NCBI GenBank assembly: GCA_002427735.1
Contig: DIYP01000018.1
Coordinates: 124,001 to 188,000, forward strand
From: Flavobacteriales bacterium UBA6051
Lineage (GTDB): Bacteria; Bacteroidota; Bacteroidia; Flavobacteriales_D; Crocinitomicaceae
Reading direction: 5' to 3'
Length of the DNA stretch: 64,000 nucleotides
The notes under the pieces were generated by a model, which made no database searches, had not been told where the DNA came from, and saw only the letters and a program-made list of their open reading frames with translations. This document shows positions 42,909-51,578 of this stretch, one piece after another (within the stretch, counting starts at the first letter, position 1; every line of letters begins with the position of its first letter). Made by a program: the position numbers and the translations under genes.

Positions 42909-44207
42909 ATGGGATTAACAATAGGAATAACTATAGCAGCATTCTTACTCGTAGTACTAGTATTGGTTGGAATGCTTCTGTTTGTGAAAGCAAAGCTTTC
43001 TCCTTCTGGGAAAATTACAATCGACATTAATGATGGAGAACGGATACTGGAAGTAGATGGAGGAGGTACGCTTTTAAGTACTTTAGGAAGTAATGGAATT
43101 TTCTTGCCGTCTGCTTGTGGTGGAGGTGGTACTTGTGTACAATGTCTTTGTCATGTCCATGAAGGTGGTGGAGGAATTCTTCCTACGGAGGAACCACACT
43201 TTTCACGTAAAGAAATAGCAGCAAATATGCGTCTCGGTTGCCAGGTAAAGGTGAAAGAGAACATGAAGATTGAGGTAGAAGAGGAAGTACTCGGTATTAA
43301 AGAATGGGAGGCTGAAGTAGTGTCAAACTACAACGTAGCAACCTTCATTAAAGAGTTTATCGTAGAGATTCCAGAGGATATGGATTATAAAGCTGGAGGA
43401 TATATCCAGATCAAGATTCCAAAGTGTGAAATAAAATATTCTGACATGGATATTACAGCACACCCTCAAGATCACCCAGGTGAACCAGATAAGTTTAAAG
43501 CAGATTGGGAGAAGTTTGGTTTGTGGCCACTTGTCATGAAAAATGATGAGGAAGTGGTTCGTGCCTACTCAATGGCTTCTTACCCTGCTGAAGGACGCAG
43601 AATTATGTTGAACGTTCGTGTTGCCACTCCGCCATGGGATAGAGCAAGAAATGCATGGATGAACGTTAATCCTGGAATTGCTTCGTCATATATCTTTAAC
43701 TTGAAAGAGGGAGACAAGGCAATTATCTCAGGACCTTATGGTGAGTTCTTTATCAACCACTCAGATGCTGAAATGCTATACGTAGGTGGTGGTGCAGGTA
43801 TGGCTCCAATGCGTTCTCACTTGTACGAACTGTTCAGAACGTTGAAAACGGACAGAAAAGTATCTTACTGGTACGGTGGTCGTTCACGAGCTGAGCTCTT
43901 CTATATTCACTATTTCCGTGCATTAGAGAAGGATTTCCCGAACTTTAAGTTCTATATGGTTCTTTCAGATGCATTGCCTGAGGACAATTGGGTAGAAAAG
44001 AAAGATATCAATGACCCTGAAGGAGACGGCTTTGTTGGATTTGTTCACCAAGCAGTTATCGATCAGTATCTAGTGCATCATGAAGCACCAGAGGATATCG
44101 AGTTTTATTTCTGTGGACCTCCATTAATGAACGTTGCCGTAGAGACTATGTGCGACGAGTGGGGTGTTCCTAAAGAGAACGTAAGATTTGACGATTTCGG
44201 AGGCTAA
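42909..44207 (+). CDS. nqrF: Na+-translocating NADH:quinone reductase subunit F
   Basis: A 432-residue entry subunit: one membrane helix (about 3-26), a 2Fe-2S domain with cysteines 70, 76, 79 and 111, the positions seen in the Vibrio enzyme, then FAD-binding (RAYSMASYPAE) and NADH-binding (YVGGGAGMAPMRS) domains ending VRFDDFGG. It takes electrons from NADH and hands them to the 2Fe-2S centre. Last gene of the operon; a terminator follows. Confidence 0.96.
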   Translation: MGLTIGITIAAFLLVVLVLVGMLLFVKAKLSPSGKITIDINDGERILEVDGGGTLLSTLGSNGIFLPSACGGGGTCVQCLCHVHEGGGGILPTEEPHFSRKEIAANMRLGCQVKVKENMKIEVEEEVLGIKEWEAEVVSNYNVATFIKEFIVEIPEDMDYKAGGYIQIKIPKCEIKYSDMDITAHPQDHPGEPDKFKADWEKFGLWPLVMKNDEEVVRAYSMASYPAEGRRIMLNVRVATPPWDRARNAWMNVNPGIASSYIFNLKEGDKAIISGPYGEFFINHSDAEMLYVGGGAGMAPMRSHLYELFRTLKTDRKVSYWYGGRSRAELFYIHYFRALEKDFPNFKFYMVLSDALPEDNWVEKKDINDPEGDGFVGFVHQAVIDQYLVHHEAPEDIEFYFCGPPLMNVAVETMCDEWGVPKENVRFDDFGG

Positions 44208-44225
44208 TCCGTTATATATTTGATT

Positions 44226-44261
44226 AAAATCCCGGTTGCAGTTATGTGATCGGGATTTTTG
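44226..44261 (+). terminator. Terminator after the nqr operon
   Basis: A 9-bp stem (44226-44234 with 44251-44259) and a T-rich end, 19 nt after the nqrF stop. The loop of 16 bases is larger than usual. Confidence 0.75.
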
Positions 44262-44272
44262 TTTTAGATTAT

Positions 44273-44280
44273 TATCTTCG
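44273..44280 (+). promoter_or_regulatory. Predicted leaderless promoter box (TATCTTCG) of the lipoprotein gene
   Basis: TAnnTTCG, one mismatch to the consensus, ending exactly 4 nt before ATG 44285. It supports that start over the upstream in-frame GTG at 44246, which lies inside the nqr terminator. Confidence 0.5.
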
Positions 44281-44284
44281 AACC

Positions 44285-44836
44285 ATGTGCTCAATGTTAA
44301 GAGTGGTCCATTATTTAGTTGTAGCAATTGTTTTGCTTGGCACTTGCGCCTGCGAAACGGCAAAAGATGAATACGTGACAGGGCAGGGGTATGAAGGAAT
44401 TATTTTTAATGACAACACCTTACTTGCTAACCCGATTATTATTACACCAGAGGAAATAGATTGTTTTGAATCTACCTTGAGACGCACACTTCCTTTAGTG
44501 AGTGACCAGATTTTAAGTGATCTTGAAGTATGTCCGTCATGTAAAGAATACCAGGAGAGACAATCAGAAAAACATATGTTCGTCTTTGATCACTTGAGTG
44601 AATACAAACGACAGTATTATGGTTACCTGGAAGAAGGCAAAAGAGAAATTCAGGTATATGGATTACTGAATGCAAATATGAAGGATACACTAGCTTGGAA
44701 AAGGCCTTTTGAAGTAATCCATAGAAACGGCGGGGAACGTTATTGGTGGTTGATTTATAATATTTCACAGGATTCTATTACATACTTTTCAATTAACCAA
44801 GATGGAGAGGAAAGGGCAGATTCTCTCATTTATTAG
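44285..44836 (+). CDS. Predicted lipoprotein, unknown function
   Basis: A 183-residue protein with a hydrophobic N-terminus ending GTCACETAK; the second Cys (about residue 22) is the likely lipid-modified one. The rest is a soluble alpha/beta domain with a CPSCKEYQ stretch and an aromatic patch ERYWWLIYNI near the C-terminus. No family recognised. Placed between the nqr terminator and the VWD gene, with its own promoter box. Confidence 0.72.
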   Translation: MCSMLRVVHYLVVAIVLLGTCACETAKDEYVTGQGYEGIIFNDNTLLANPIIITPEEIDCFESTLRRTLPLVSDQILSDLEVCPSCKEYQERQSEKHMFVFDHLSEYKRQYYGYLEEGKREIQVYGLLNANMKDTLAWKRPFEVIHRNGGERYWWLIYNISQDSITYFSINQDGEERADSLIY

Positions 44837-44912
44837 TATTTTTTAAAAGCTCTGAATCCCTTTACTAAATCTGTTTAGTACTAATTGGCACGCATTTTGC
44901 AACTTCCGAATC

Positions 44913-46514
44913 ATGAAAACAATACTTCGTCCTATGAAAAGATTTTACACATTAATATTGATGCTTGGGGTGACTGCTTTCAGTCAGCTGTTTGCTCAGG
45001 AAAAGGTCGTTAACCGAAATGATTATACAAAAGTTCAACAAGAACTAGAAAAATGGGATCCCGTTAGAGGGCCTTGGCTTTCGAGTAGTTTGGAGTCAAT
45101 GTCCAATAATCAGCCAATTCCTGACAGAACCTTTCCAGAGCGTTTTACTCCGCATCAAATGCTTGCGATGGTCCCTTATGAAACGAGAAGTAGTGTGCTG
45201 AGTATTGCAAATAACGCAAGACAAAATGGACAAGATCAGCGCTTTTGGTCAAATATTACGCGCTATGTATCATCTCCAAATTGCCAGTATTTCAGTGGTC
45301 GTTCATATGGTGATCCACATTTGGTTTCTTTTGACGGAGCAAGAAACTCTTTTCAGACTGTGGGCGAGTTCGTTTTGACAAAATCTTCGAATGGTGAAAT
45401 GGAAGTTCAAACGCGCCAGCGACCAATGAATGATGATTTTTCATTGAATACGGCAGTTGCTATGAATGTTGCCGGAGATCGCGTTTGTCTTTATGCAAGA
45501 GATTATCCAGATGGAAATTATTCTACACCGTTAAGAATTGATGGTCGTGCAGTGCAACTGAATGCTTCAACATACTTTTTAGAGCACGGAGGAACGATTA
45601 AGAAAATCAACAATGAGTACACAGTTTTCTGGCCTTCAGGTGAGAGCGTAGTCGTTCAAATGAGAAATTCTAGAAGCTCAGGTTTCATGAATGTGACAGT
45701 GAATGTACATGACTGTTCAAGAGGAAATTACAATGGACTTCTAGGTAATGCAGATGGGGATACTCGAAATGATTACAGTGGTCCAGGCTTATCACCCAGA
45801 CCTGTATTTGCATCTTCAGGAGAGGCGGACTACTTGAATCGTCAACGTCAGGCTTGGATGGCGCGTGAATTTGCAGAAGTTCACCGCATTCAACAAATGA
45901 ATTCTTTGTTTGATTACATGGCAGGAAGAACTACCGAATCGTATACTGATCGATCTTACCCACGTGTGTTTAGAGACTTTAATGATATCAACCGACGTCA
46001 ATTGGAAAGATCTCGCAGAGTTTGTGAACAAAGAGGAATTGATCCTAGGGATATGCAAGGATGCATGTATGATAATACTTTTTTAGGTCTGGAACCAAGT
46101 CCAAGAGCAACGGTGCCAGACCCTGTTCAAGGAACAGTTTTAAGACCTGTTACTGGACGTGTGACGAACGTAAACCCTACGAGGCCTACGCCAAATCCGA
46201 CACCCGTTCGACCAACAGGAACGACAGCGCGCTCTGGTGATGATGCTGTGGGTAGACCAGGAGCTGCGACCAGTCCAACTTCGGGTTCAACTACGACTGC
46301 GCCGAGAGAAAGAGAGCAGACGTCTCCAAGACCAGTCACAACGACTCCACGTCCTCAGCCTTCGGTATCTACACCGCGTCCGGTACCAACGCCTCGACCA
46401 ACTACGAGACCTACACCCAGACCGGCACCAAAGCCTGTTGTAAAACCTGCACCACGGCCTACTCCTAAACCAGCGCCCAAACCAACTCCAGTTCAGAGAG
46501 GAGGGAGACGCTAG
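44913..46514 (+). CDS. Secreted protein with VWD domain and basic Pro/Thr-rich tail
   Basis: A 533-residue protein with a signal peptide (MKRFYTLILMLGVTAFSQLFAQ from the second Met, residue 8). A von Willebrand factor type D-like domain spans about 125-295, with GDPHLVSFDG, the Asp-rich GLLGNADGDTRNDY and flanking Cys residues. The last 140 residues are a low-complexity stalk of Pro, Thr, Arg and Lys (PRPVPTPRPTTRPTPRPAP and similar) ending RGGRR. No T9SS sorting domain. VWD domains in animals form large extracellular polymers; the bacterial role is not established. The tail may contact acidic polymers or peptidoglycan. That is inference. Confidence 0.85.
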   Translation: MKTILRPMKRFYTLILMLGVTAFSQLFAQEKVVNRNDYTKVQQELEKWDPVRGPWLSSSLESMSNNQPIPDRTFPERFTPHQMLAMVPYETRSSVLSIANNARQNGQDQRFWSNITRYVSSPNCQYFSGRSYGDPHLVSFDGARNSFQTVGEFVLTKSSNGEMEVQTRQRPMNDDFSLNTAVAMNVAGDRVCLYARDYPDGNYSTPLRIDGRAVQLNASTYFLEHGGTIKKINNEYTVFWPSGESVVVQMRNSRSSGFMNVTVNVHDCSRGNYNGLLGNADGDTRNDYSGPGLSPRPVFASSGEADYLNRQRQAWMAREFAEVHRIQQMNSLFDYMAGRTTESYTDRSYPRVFRDFNDINRRQLERSRRVCEQRGIDPRDMQGCMYDNTFLGLEPSPRATVPDPVQGTVLRPVTGRVTNVNPTRPTPNPTPVRPTGTTARSGDDAVGRPGAATSPTSGSTTTAPREREQTSPRPVTTTPRPQPSVSTPRPVPTPRPTTRPTPRPAPKPVVKPAPRPTPKPAPKPTPVQRGGRR

Positions 46515-46537
46515 GTTACCTGATAATAGTTAAAATC

Positions 46538-46567
46538 AAAAACCGATCATTTCGATCGGTTTTTTTA
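46538..46567 (+). terminator. Terminator after the VWD gene
   Basis: An 11-bp stem (46538-46548 with 46554-46564), five-base loop and T run, 23 nt after the stop codon. Confidence 0.88.
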
Positions 46568-46652
46568 TTCCCCAAAAGAAGAATCTGTACTATTAACACT
46601 CCGTCGTTTGTAGTACGTTACGGTTGTCTGAAAGAGCGTTGACTTTTCCGTT

Positions 46653-46660
46653 TATATTCG
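46653..46660 (+). promoter_or_regulatory. Predicted leaderless promoter box (TATATTCG) of the GNAT gene
   Basis: TAnnTTCG ending exactly 4 nt before ATG 46665, the same geometry as at rlmH, where the box sequence is identical. Confidence 0.5.
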
Positions 46661-46664
46661 CTTT

Positions 46665-47171
46665 ATGGTAGAAGTTAATCAGCTGACAAAAGAAGACGTT
46701 TTCATTGTGAACCATCTCGCGCATGAAATATGGCCACATACTTACGGCGATATTTTAAGCAAAGATCAATTGGATTATATGCTCGATTGGCTTTATGATA
46801 TCAACACGCTTCAAGAGAAGGTTCAGACTGGACATCTTTTTTACCTGATTAAAGAGAATGGTCAAGCCCGAGGCTATATGGCGCTTGAGCCAAACTATCC
46901 AGATGCTGGATACTTAAGGATTCATAATATTTATGTACTTCCTGATCGTCAGGGCACAGGATTAGGACGCGCGCTGATTAATCACTCGATTGATATTGCC
47001 TTTGATTTGGATCTAACTTCTCTACACTTGAATGTGAATCGATTTAATCCAGCAAAATCATTTTATGAGCACATTGGTTTTTCCGTGATTGGCGAAGAAG
47101 ATATTGATATCGGAAAAGGCTATTTGATGGAGGACTATATAATGGAATTGAAGCTAAAAAATCCAGCATGA
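46665..47171 (+). CDS. GNAT family N-acetyltransferase
   Basis: A 168-residue acetyl-CoA-dependent transferase with the GNAT core: YLRIHNIYVLPDRQGTGLG (beta4 and the pyrophosphate-binding loop RQGTGLG) and LNVNRFNPAKSFYEHIGF. Acceptor unknown; the N-terminal part resembles RimI-like and diamine-type members of the superfamily but assignment is not possible. Single-gene unit with its own promoter box. Confidence 0.92.
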   Translation: MVEVNQLTKEDVFIVNHLAHEIWPHTYGDILSKDQLDYMLDWLYDINTLQEKVQTGHLFYLIKENGQARGYMALEPNYPDAGYLRIHNIYVLPDRQGTGLGRALINHSIDIAFDLDLTSLHLNVNRFNPAKSFYEHIGFSVIGEEDIDIGKGYLMEDYIMELKLKNPA

Positions 47172-47208
47172 TTATTAGATATTCTCTTGAATAAGCAAGT
47201 AATCACCA

Positions 47209-48168
47209 CTATTTAACTAACATTTCCAAACCACACTTAAAATGTCCTTTGGGACATTCTTTATGCCCGTGTAAACCACAAGGGCGACAATCCAGCTTGT
47301 CTACTTGCTTTATCTCTGAATTATCAGACAAGGGACCAAAGCCGAATTGTGGAACGGTAGAGCAGAAGAAGGCAGTCACATTTCCATTTACGGCTGAAGC
47401 GAGGTGCAGTGGACCTGAATCATTCACATATGATCGCGTGGCTTTTTGCATAAGAGCGGCCGATTGAAGTAATGATAGTTCTCCAGCCAGGTTGACCACT
47501 GTTTTCGATTGACTCATCCCAAGGATTTCATCGCAAAGTGATTTGTCTCCAGGAGCTCCCAATAGGTAGACCAATTTCCCAGGCTTTGACTGAATTAATT
47601 CAACCCATTTCTCTTTAGGCAATTGCTTCGTAAACCAAACAGACGCAGGAGCCATACAATAGTATTCTTCAGCAAAACAATTTTTAATCTTTTCAAGATC
47701 TGCTGCAGATGGATACAAACTCGGTCGAACTATTTTTTCAGCACCAAATTCATGGATCAAGGAAAGATTTCGTTCTACTTCATGCGTTCCGTCTCCTATC
47801 TTGTGCTCAAACTTCTTTGTGAATAGAAATGAAAGCGGATGCTGTTTGAAGCCATATTTCTTTTTAGCTCTTGACCGCCAAAGTAATAGTCCAGAACTCC
47901 CAAATCGATGCAAATTGATAGCTAAATCATACTTTCTTTCACGGAAAGTGGCACTTAGTTTTCGAATTGATTTTCGTTTCCCTGATTGTTTATCAAAAAC
48001 AAAAACCTGATGAATCGCGGGGTGATTTGCAAGCAAGGATTCGTTTCCTTTTTTAACAACGAAGTCAATCTCAGCATCTGGATAAATCCGTTTTAATTCC
48101 GATGCAACAGGGGTGGCGAGAATGACATCTCCAAGAAAGGCCGTTTGAATGATCAGAATACGATTCAC
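47209..48168 (-). CDS. Glycosyltransferase family 9 (heptosyltransferase-like)
   Basis: A 319-residue enzyme of the LPS-core heptosyltransferase family (ADP-sugar donor). Visible: MNRILIIQTAFLGDVILATPVASEL at the N-terminus in the acceptor-binding half, the GDKSLCDEI and SYVNDSGPLHLASAVN region in the donor half, and a C-terminal Cys cluster (CRPCGLHGHKECPKGHFKCG) typical of this subgroup. GTG start at 48168, supported by a TATTTTTG box 4 nt upstream. It may act in LPS core assembly. Confidence 0.92.
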   Translation of the reverse strand: MNRILIIQTAFLGDVILATPVASELKRIYPDAEIDFVVKKGNESLLANHPAIHQVFVFDKQSGKRKSIRKLSATFRERKYDLAINLHRFGSSGLLLWRSRAKKKYGFKQHPLSFLFTKKFEHKIGDGTHEVERNLSLIHEFGAEKIVRPSLYPSAADLEKIKNCFAEEYYCMAPASVWFTKQLPKEKWVELIQSKPGKLVYLLGAPGDKSLCDEILGMSQSKTVVNLAGELSLLQSAALMQKATRSYVNDSGPLHLASAVNGNVTAFFCSTVPQFGFGPLSDNSEIKQVDKLDCRPCGLHGHKECPKGHFKCGLEMLVK

Positions 48169-48172
48169 GATT

Positions 48173-48180
48173 CAAAAATA
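48173..48180 (-). promoter_or_regulatory. Predicted leaderless promoter box (TATTTTTG) of the glycosyltransferase gene
   Basis: A perfect TAnnTTTG on the minus strand ending exactly 4 nt before the GTG start at 48168, supporting that codon. Confidence 0.55.
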
Positions 48181-48227
48181 CATTTAATTTAACGTTTCAG
48201 GAATGAAGTAATTGAGCTATTACTGGC

Positions 48228-51200
48228 TTATTTCAGTAAGCTAACGTGTCCACGCTTGATGATCTCAACACCATCACCGTCATGGATGGTTAACATATAC
48301 ACGTAGGTATCGTTCTTCGCCATTTCACCAGATAAATTGATACGGCCGTCCCATCCTTCTCCTGGAGTGCTACTTTGGAATACAATCTGACCAAGTCGGT
48401 CAAAAATGCTGAAATCATAATCGACCGGATTAAAATCAGAAATAACAGGATAGAAAATCTTGTTTATGCCGTCAGGTCTGAACGCATTCGGAATGTAAAT
48501 GAGTGGGGGCAATGTTATGCAGCGCTCATTGGATTGACTGATTTCTGAGAAGCTGTAGATATTCATGGATTCCACCGCTTCAACAAAGTAGCAAATCTTA
48601 CCTGTTGAAACGACGCTGTTCACATCATCCGTGAATGAAAGCTCATTGGTGGATAATGTGGCAATGGGAGGACCTGAAAAAATACCATCATAACCTCGGT
48701 AGATATTGTAGCCAATGATTGATCCATTGAATTCATGGTAAGGACTCCAATTCAGATAGTTGAGTTTTTGTACGTCATCATTATCAATAGAGAGAAGAAT
48801 GGTTTTTGCTTCATTGGAGACAGAAGAAGGTCTACCACAGCTATCAATGACTTGAACGCGATAGGTATACGAGTTTCGATCGACTTCTACGTCAGTGTCA
48901 ACATAGGTCAACAAATTTCCAGTCACAGGAATGCGATCTATTTCTTCAAAATTACCATCGATCTCTTTTTGGATAGATACTTCTGCAAGGTTTACAGAAG
49001 CATCAATGTGATGGCGTAAATGAACTTCCTCACCAACAACTGTGGCTGTTCTCAAGTAATTAAATGCTGGTTGGCCAGGCGCTTCAATGAATCGGATAGC
49101 TGAGTTTGAAAAAGAGATTTCTCCAGATGCCGAGACAGCCTGAATTACAAAAGTGTATGTTTCTCCTTCCAGTACATCGATAACGAAACTTGTATTGGTA
49201 GTCGAACCAAAGTTACTCCATAGCTGGCTGGTAGACTTTCCATAAACCTCATAATGATCGAAATCTAACCAACCAACGTAGTCCGTCCAGGTCAACTCAA
49301 TAGTTCTGTTACATATATCGAGTAAAGAAGTCGTGAACATTGTGGTATGAATATCACCTTTAGCGGAGGTTTGATAAGTTGGTGGTATACTCGTTGTCCA
49401 ACAGGAATCAAAAGCAGCTACAGAATAGGTGAGTGGTCCTTGAGTAACATCAGGACTATAGGTATATGTTGTTGTCCCAATACCAAAAACCTGATCCAGC
49501 TCCACAATAGCTCCATTATCCTCCACGTAAATGATATAACCGTAAGTATCAGGTTGGGCATTCTGATTCCATGAAATGGTCACTTCATTGGTCAGACTGT
49601 CAATAGTAACAAAATCCAGAATAGGAATATCCGGTGAAATCATATCCTGAAACTGATCACCGGAAATATTCGAAGTATAATCACACGGTTGATTCGGCAG
49701 TACAATCTGGTAATTCAAGAATACATCGCAGATATCAATTGTGTCGAGGCAGAAATGGGTTCCGAAAGGCACACTATCATACAGTGTCCAGGTTCCAGCT
49801 GGATATTCACGATAAATGTGATAGTAATCTCCCATGCTGCCTAGTGCAGGGGCGATTGGATCATTCCATTGAAGTACTGCGGTTCCATCCGCAGGATTAT
49901 TAAGGTCAAGATAAATATTAGCAATTGTATCAGTATACTGCAAGGAATTACCACTGCAGCCTGAAGCAACAGCGATGTAATAATCGTTTTGCTGATTACC
50001 GGCCCCAGGATCTGTGTAGGTTGTTGTATTGATGTTAGGGACAGTCGCTACAAGACCATTTTGCAAAGAATAAATTCGGTATTCCGTGAAAGTTCCTAAG
50101 GGATCCGTTACCCCTTCCCAATTAATGATGACGTCACCGTTTGCCGCTGTTTGAATACATTCAATTTCCGGGGCAGGAATAATGCCAGGGTTGACCACAT
50201 TGATGGTCACAGTAGCGTAACTGACTTTTGGAACAGGACAATAATCGTCTTGAACTTTGAACACGAAATGATAAGGGATAGCCGCCGCCTCAGTGCCGAA
50301 AGGTGTGATAAGATGATTGCACGAGGTTTGCCAATTAAATGTTGTCGAAACACCTTGAGGAGCGGTGATCAATGGAGTCTGGTCAAGTGTCGCACAGGGC
50401 GTTGTTGCACAGCCAGCTCCAGCGTTTGTAAAGTTTGCACCGAACATAAGTCCGGAAGCTGAAAGAACATTGTTTTGGACAGAACCGTCTTGGAGCAATT
50501 CTACATCCGTTGAGTTCAAGTTGAAATTGACTAAATCTCCAGCGTTTATTGTCGTTTCGAACAGCCCACCAAAAGGTCCAGCAATGGCCGGAGCGTTATT
50601 TGTTCCATTGCAATTAACAACTATCAACTGCATTTCACGTTCAATTTCGGCTATTAGGACACCATCTCGAAATGATTGAACAACAACTTTTACCGCGAAC
50701 TCTCCCGTATTATTCGTCAAAAAAGTAAGATTTCCAGAACTGGGATCTACTTGTGCAGGGATGTTTCCCGGATTCATTCCTGTTCCCGGAGTGGGAGAAG
50801 TTGCCGAGAATCCGGTCTCATATGGAATTGGAAAAGGGTCCGTTGGAGGGTTGTAACTGGATCCAGTGATTTCATTTAGTGCAGGACCGAAGGAAATATA
50901 GAGTGAATCCAGATCAGGATCTACAGCATTCATATTGTATTCATATGGATCGCCTACACAACTCACGAAATAAGGTTCTTGTAAAAACTGCGGTGAGTTA
51001 TCAACACAACCTCCTGGTGAATTGGGAATGGCAAACATTTTGGCTGTAATCGTTATGCCGTAGGTATCAGGATCTGTTAGGTTTGTAGTTCCCCAGCTCC
51101 GTGAAAAAGTATTAAAAGTGAAAACCCAGCCTTCTGAAGGAGGTGTTCCGCTCAATGTGATTGGAGAACTGCGATATATCGCTTTTTCAATGGCTCCCGC

Positions 51201-51515
51201 ACCATTTCCAGCATTGGCACCGTTTCCACAGTCAAGTGCCTGAGGCCCGCCTGGGACAACCGTACATAATGGTGAGACGTCGGAACTGGAAACAAACTGG
51301 ACAGGAATGTTTGAGATTGTTGGGTGCCCCCAAACAGCAATGTTTTCCTGAAAAGTATTGATAACTGCTCCATTACAGTCACGATAAAAAACCAGTTGAA
51401 AAACGTAGTCCCCACCTTGGCATGTCCAAGTAATATCTCCTCCCATAGCATGAGACGCTCGCCCCGAAAAGGACAAACTGATAACCACAAGAAGCAATAG
51501 TAACGACCGCACCAT
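48228..51515 (-). CDS. Large T9SS type B-sorted (gliding-associated C-terminal) surface protein
   Basis: A 1095-residue protein with a signal peptide (1 to about 20), an N-terminal region common in such proteins (HAMGGDITWTCQGGDYVFQLV), several fibronectin type III-like units in the middle (about 440-990, with repeated WDP/W-x-D and YRIYS, YIIYVED, YNIYRGYDG strands) and a C-terminal CHU_C/type B sorting domain (about 1000-1095: YIPNAFRPDGINKIF, FSIFDRLGQIVFQS, GWDGRINL, YVYMLTIHDG). Type B clients are held on the surface with help of PorP/SprF-type partners. Probable adhesin; no catalytic motif seen. Confidence 0.88.
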   Translation of the reverse strand: MVRSLLLLLVVISLSFSGRASHAMGGDITWTCQGGDYVFQLVFYRDCNGAVINTFQENIAVWGHPTISNIPVQFVSSSDVSPLCTVVPGGPQALDCGNGANAGNGAGAIEKAIYRSSPITLSGTPPSEGWVFTFNTFSRSWGTTNLTDPDTYGITITAKMFAIPNSPGGCVDNSPQFLQEPYFVSCVGDPYEYNMNAVDPDLDSLYISFGPALNEITGSSYNPPTDPFPIPYETGFSATSPTPGTGMNPGNIPAQVDPSSGNLTFLTNNTGEFAVKVVVQSFRDGVLIAEIEREMQLIVVNCNGTNNAPAIAGPFGGLFETTINAGDLVNFNLNSTDVELLQDGSVQNNVLSASGLMFGANFTNAGAGCATTPCATLDQTPLITAPQGVSTTFNWQTSCNHLITPFGTEAAAIPYHFVFKVQDDYCPVPKVSYATVTINVVNPGIIPAPEIECIQTAANGDVIINWEGVTDPLGTFTEYRIYSLQNGLVATVPNINTTTYTDPGAGNQQNDYYIAVASGCSGNSLQYTDTIANIYLDLNNPADGTAVLQWNDPIAPALGSMGDYYHIYREYPAGTWTLYDSVPFGTHFCLDTIDICDVFLNYQIVLPNQPCDYTSNISGDQFQDMISPDIPILDFVTIDSLTNEVTISWNQNAQPDTYGYIIYVEDNGAIVELDQVFGIGTTTYTYSPDVTQGPLTYSVAAFDSCWTTSIPPTYQTSAKGDIHTTMFTTSLLDICNRTIELTWTDYVGWLDFDHYEVYGKSTSQLWSNFGSTTNTSFVIDVLEGETYTFVIQAVSASGEISFSNSAIRFIEAPGQPAFNYLRTATVVGEEVHLRHHIDASVNLAEVSIQKEIDGNFEEIDRIPVTGNLLTYVDTDVEVDRNSYTYRVQVIDSCGRPSSVSNEAKTILLSIDNDDVQKLNYLNWSPYHEFNGSIIGYNIYRGYDGIFSGPPIATLSTNELSFTDDVNSVVSTGKICYFVEAVESMNIYSFSEISQSNERCITLPPLIYIPNAFRPDGINKIFYPVISDFNPVDYDFSIFDRLGQIVFQSSTPGEGWDGRINLSGEMAKNDTYVYMLTIHDGDGVEIIKRGHVSLLK

Positions 51516-51578
51516 AGATGTATATAACGTAATTAACTCATACGTAGTATGAAGACGAAAAGTTATTCCACTTCGTTG

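Noticed and set aside
46100..46512. Low-complexity Pro/Thr-rich repeats that might be a tandem DNA repeat
   Set aside because: The protein is repetitive in composition, but the DNA shows no regular unit length, so it is not a satellite repeat.
48207..48224. Dyad AGTAAT/ATTACT downstream of the large type B gene
   Set aside because: No T run follows on the minus strand, so it does not qualify as a terminator.
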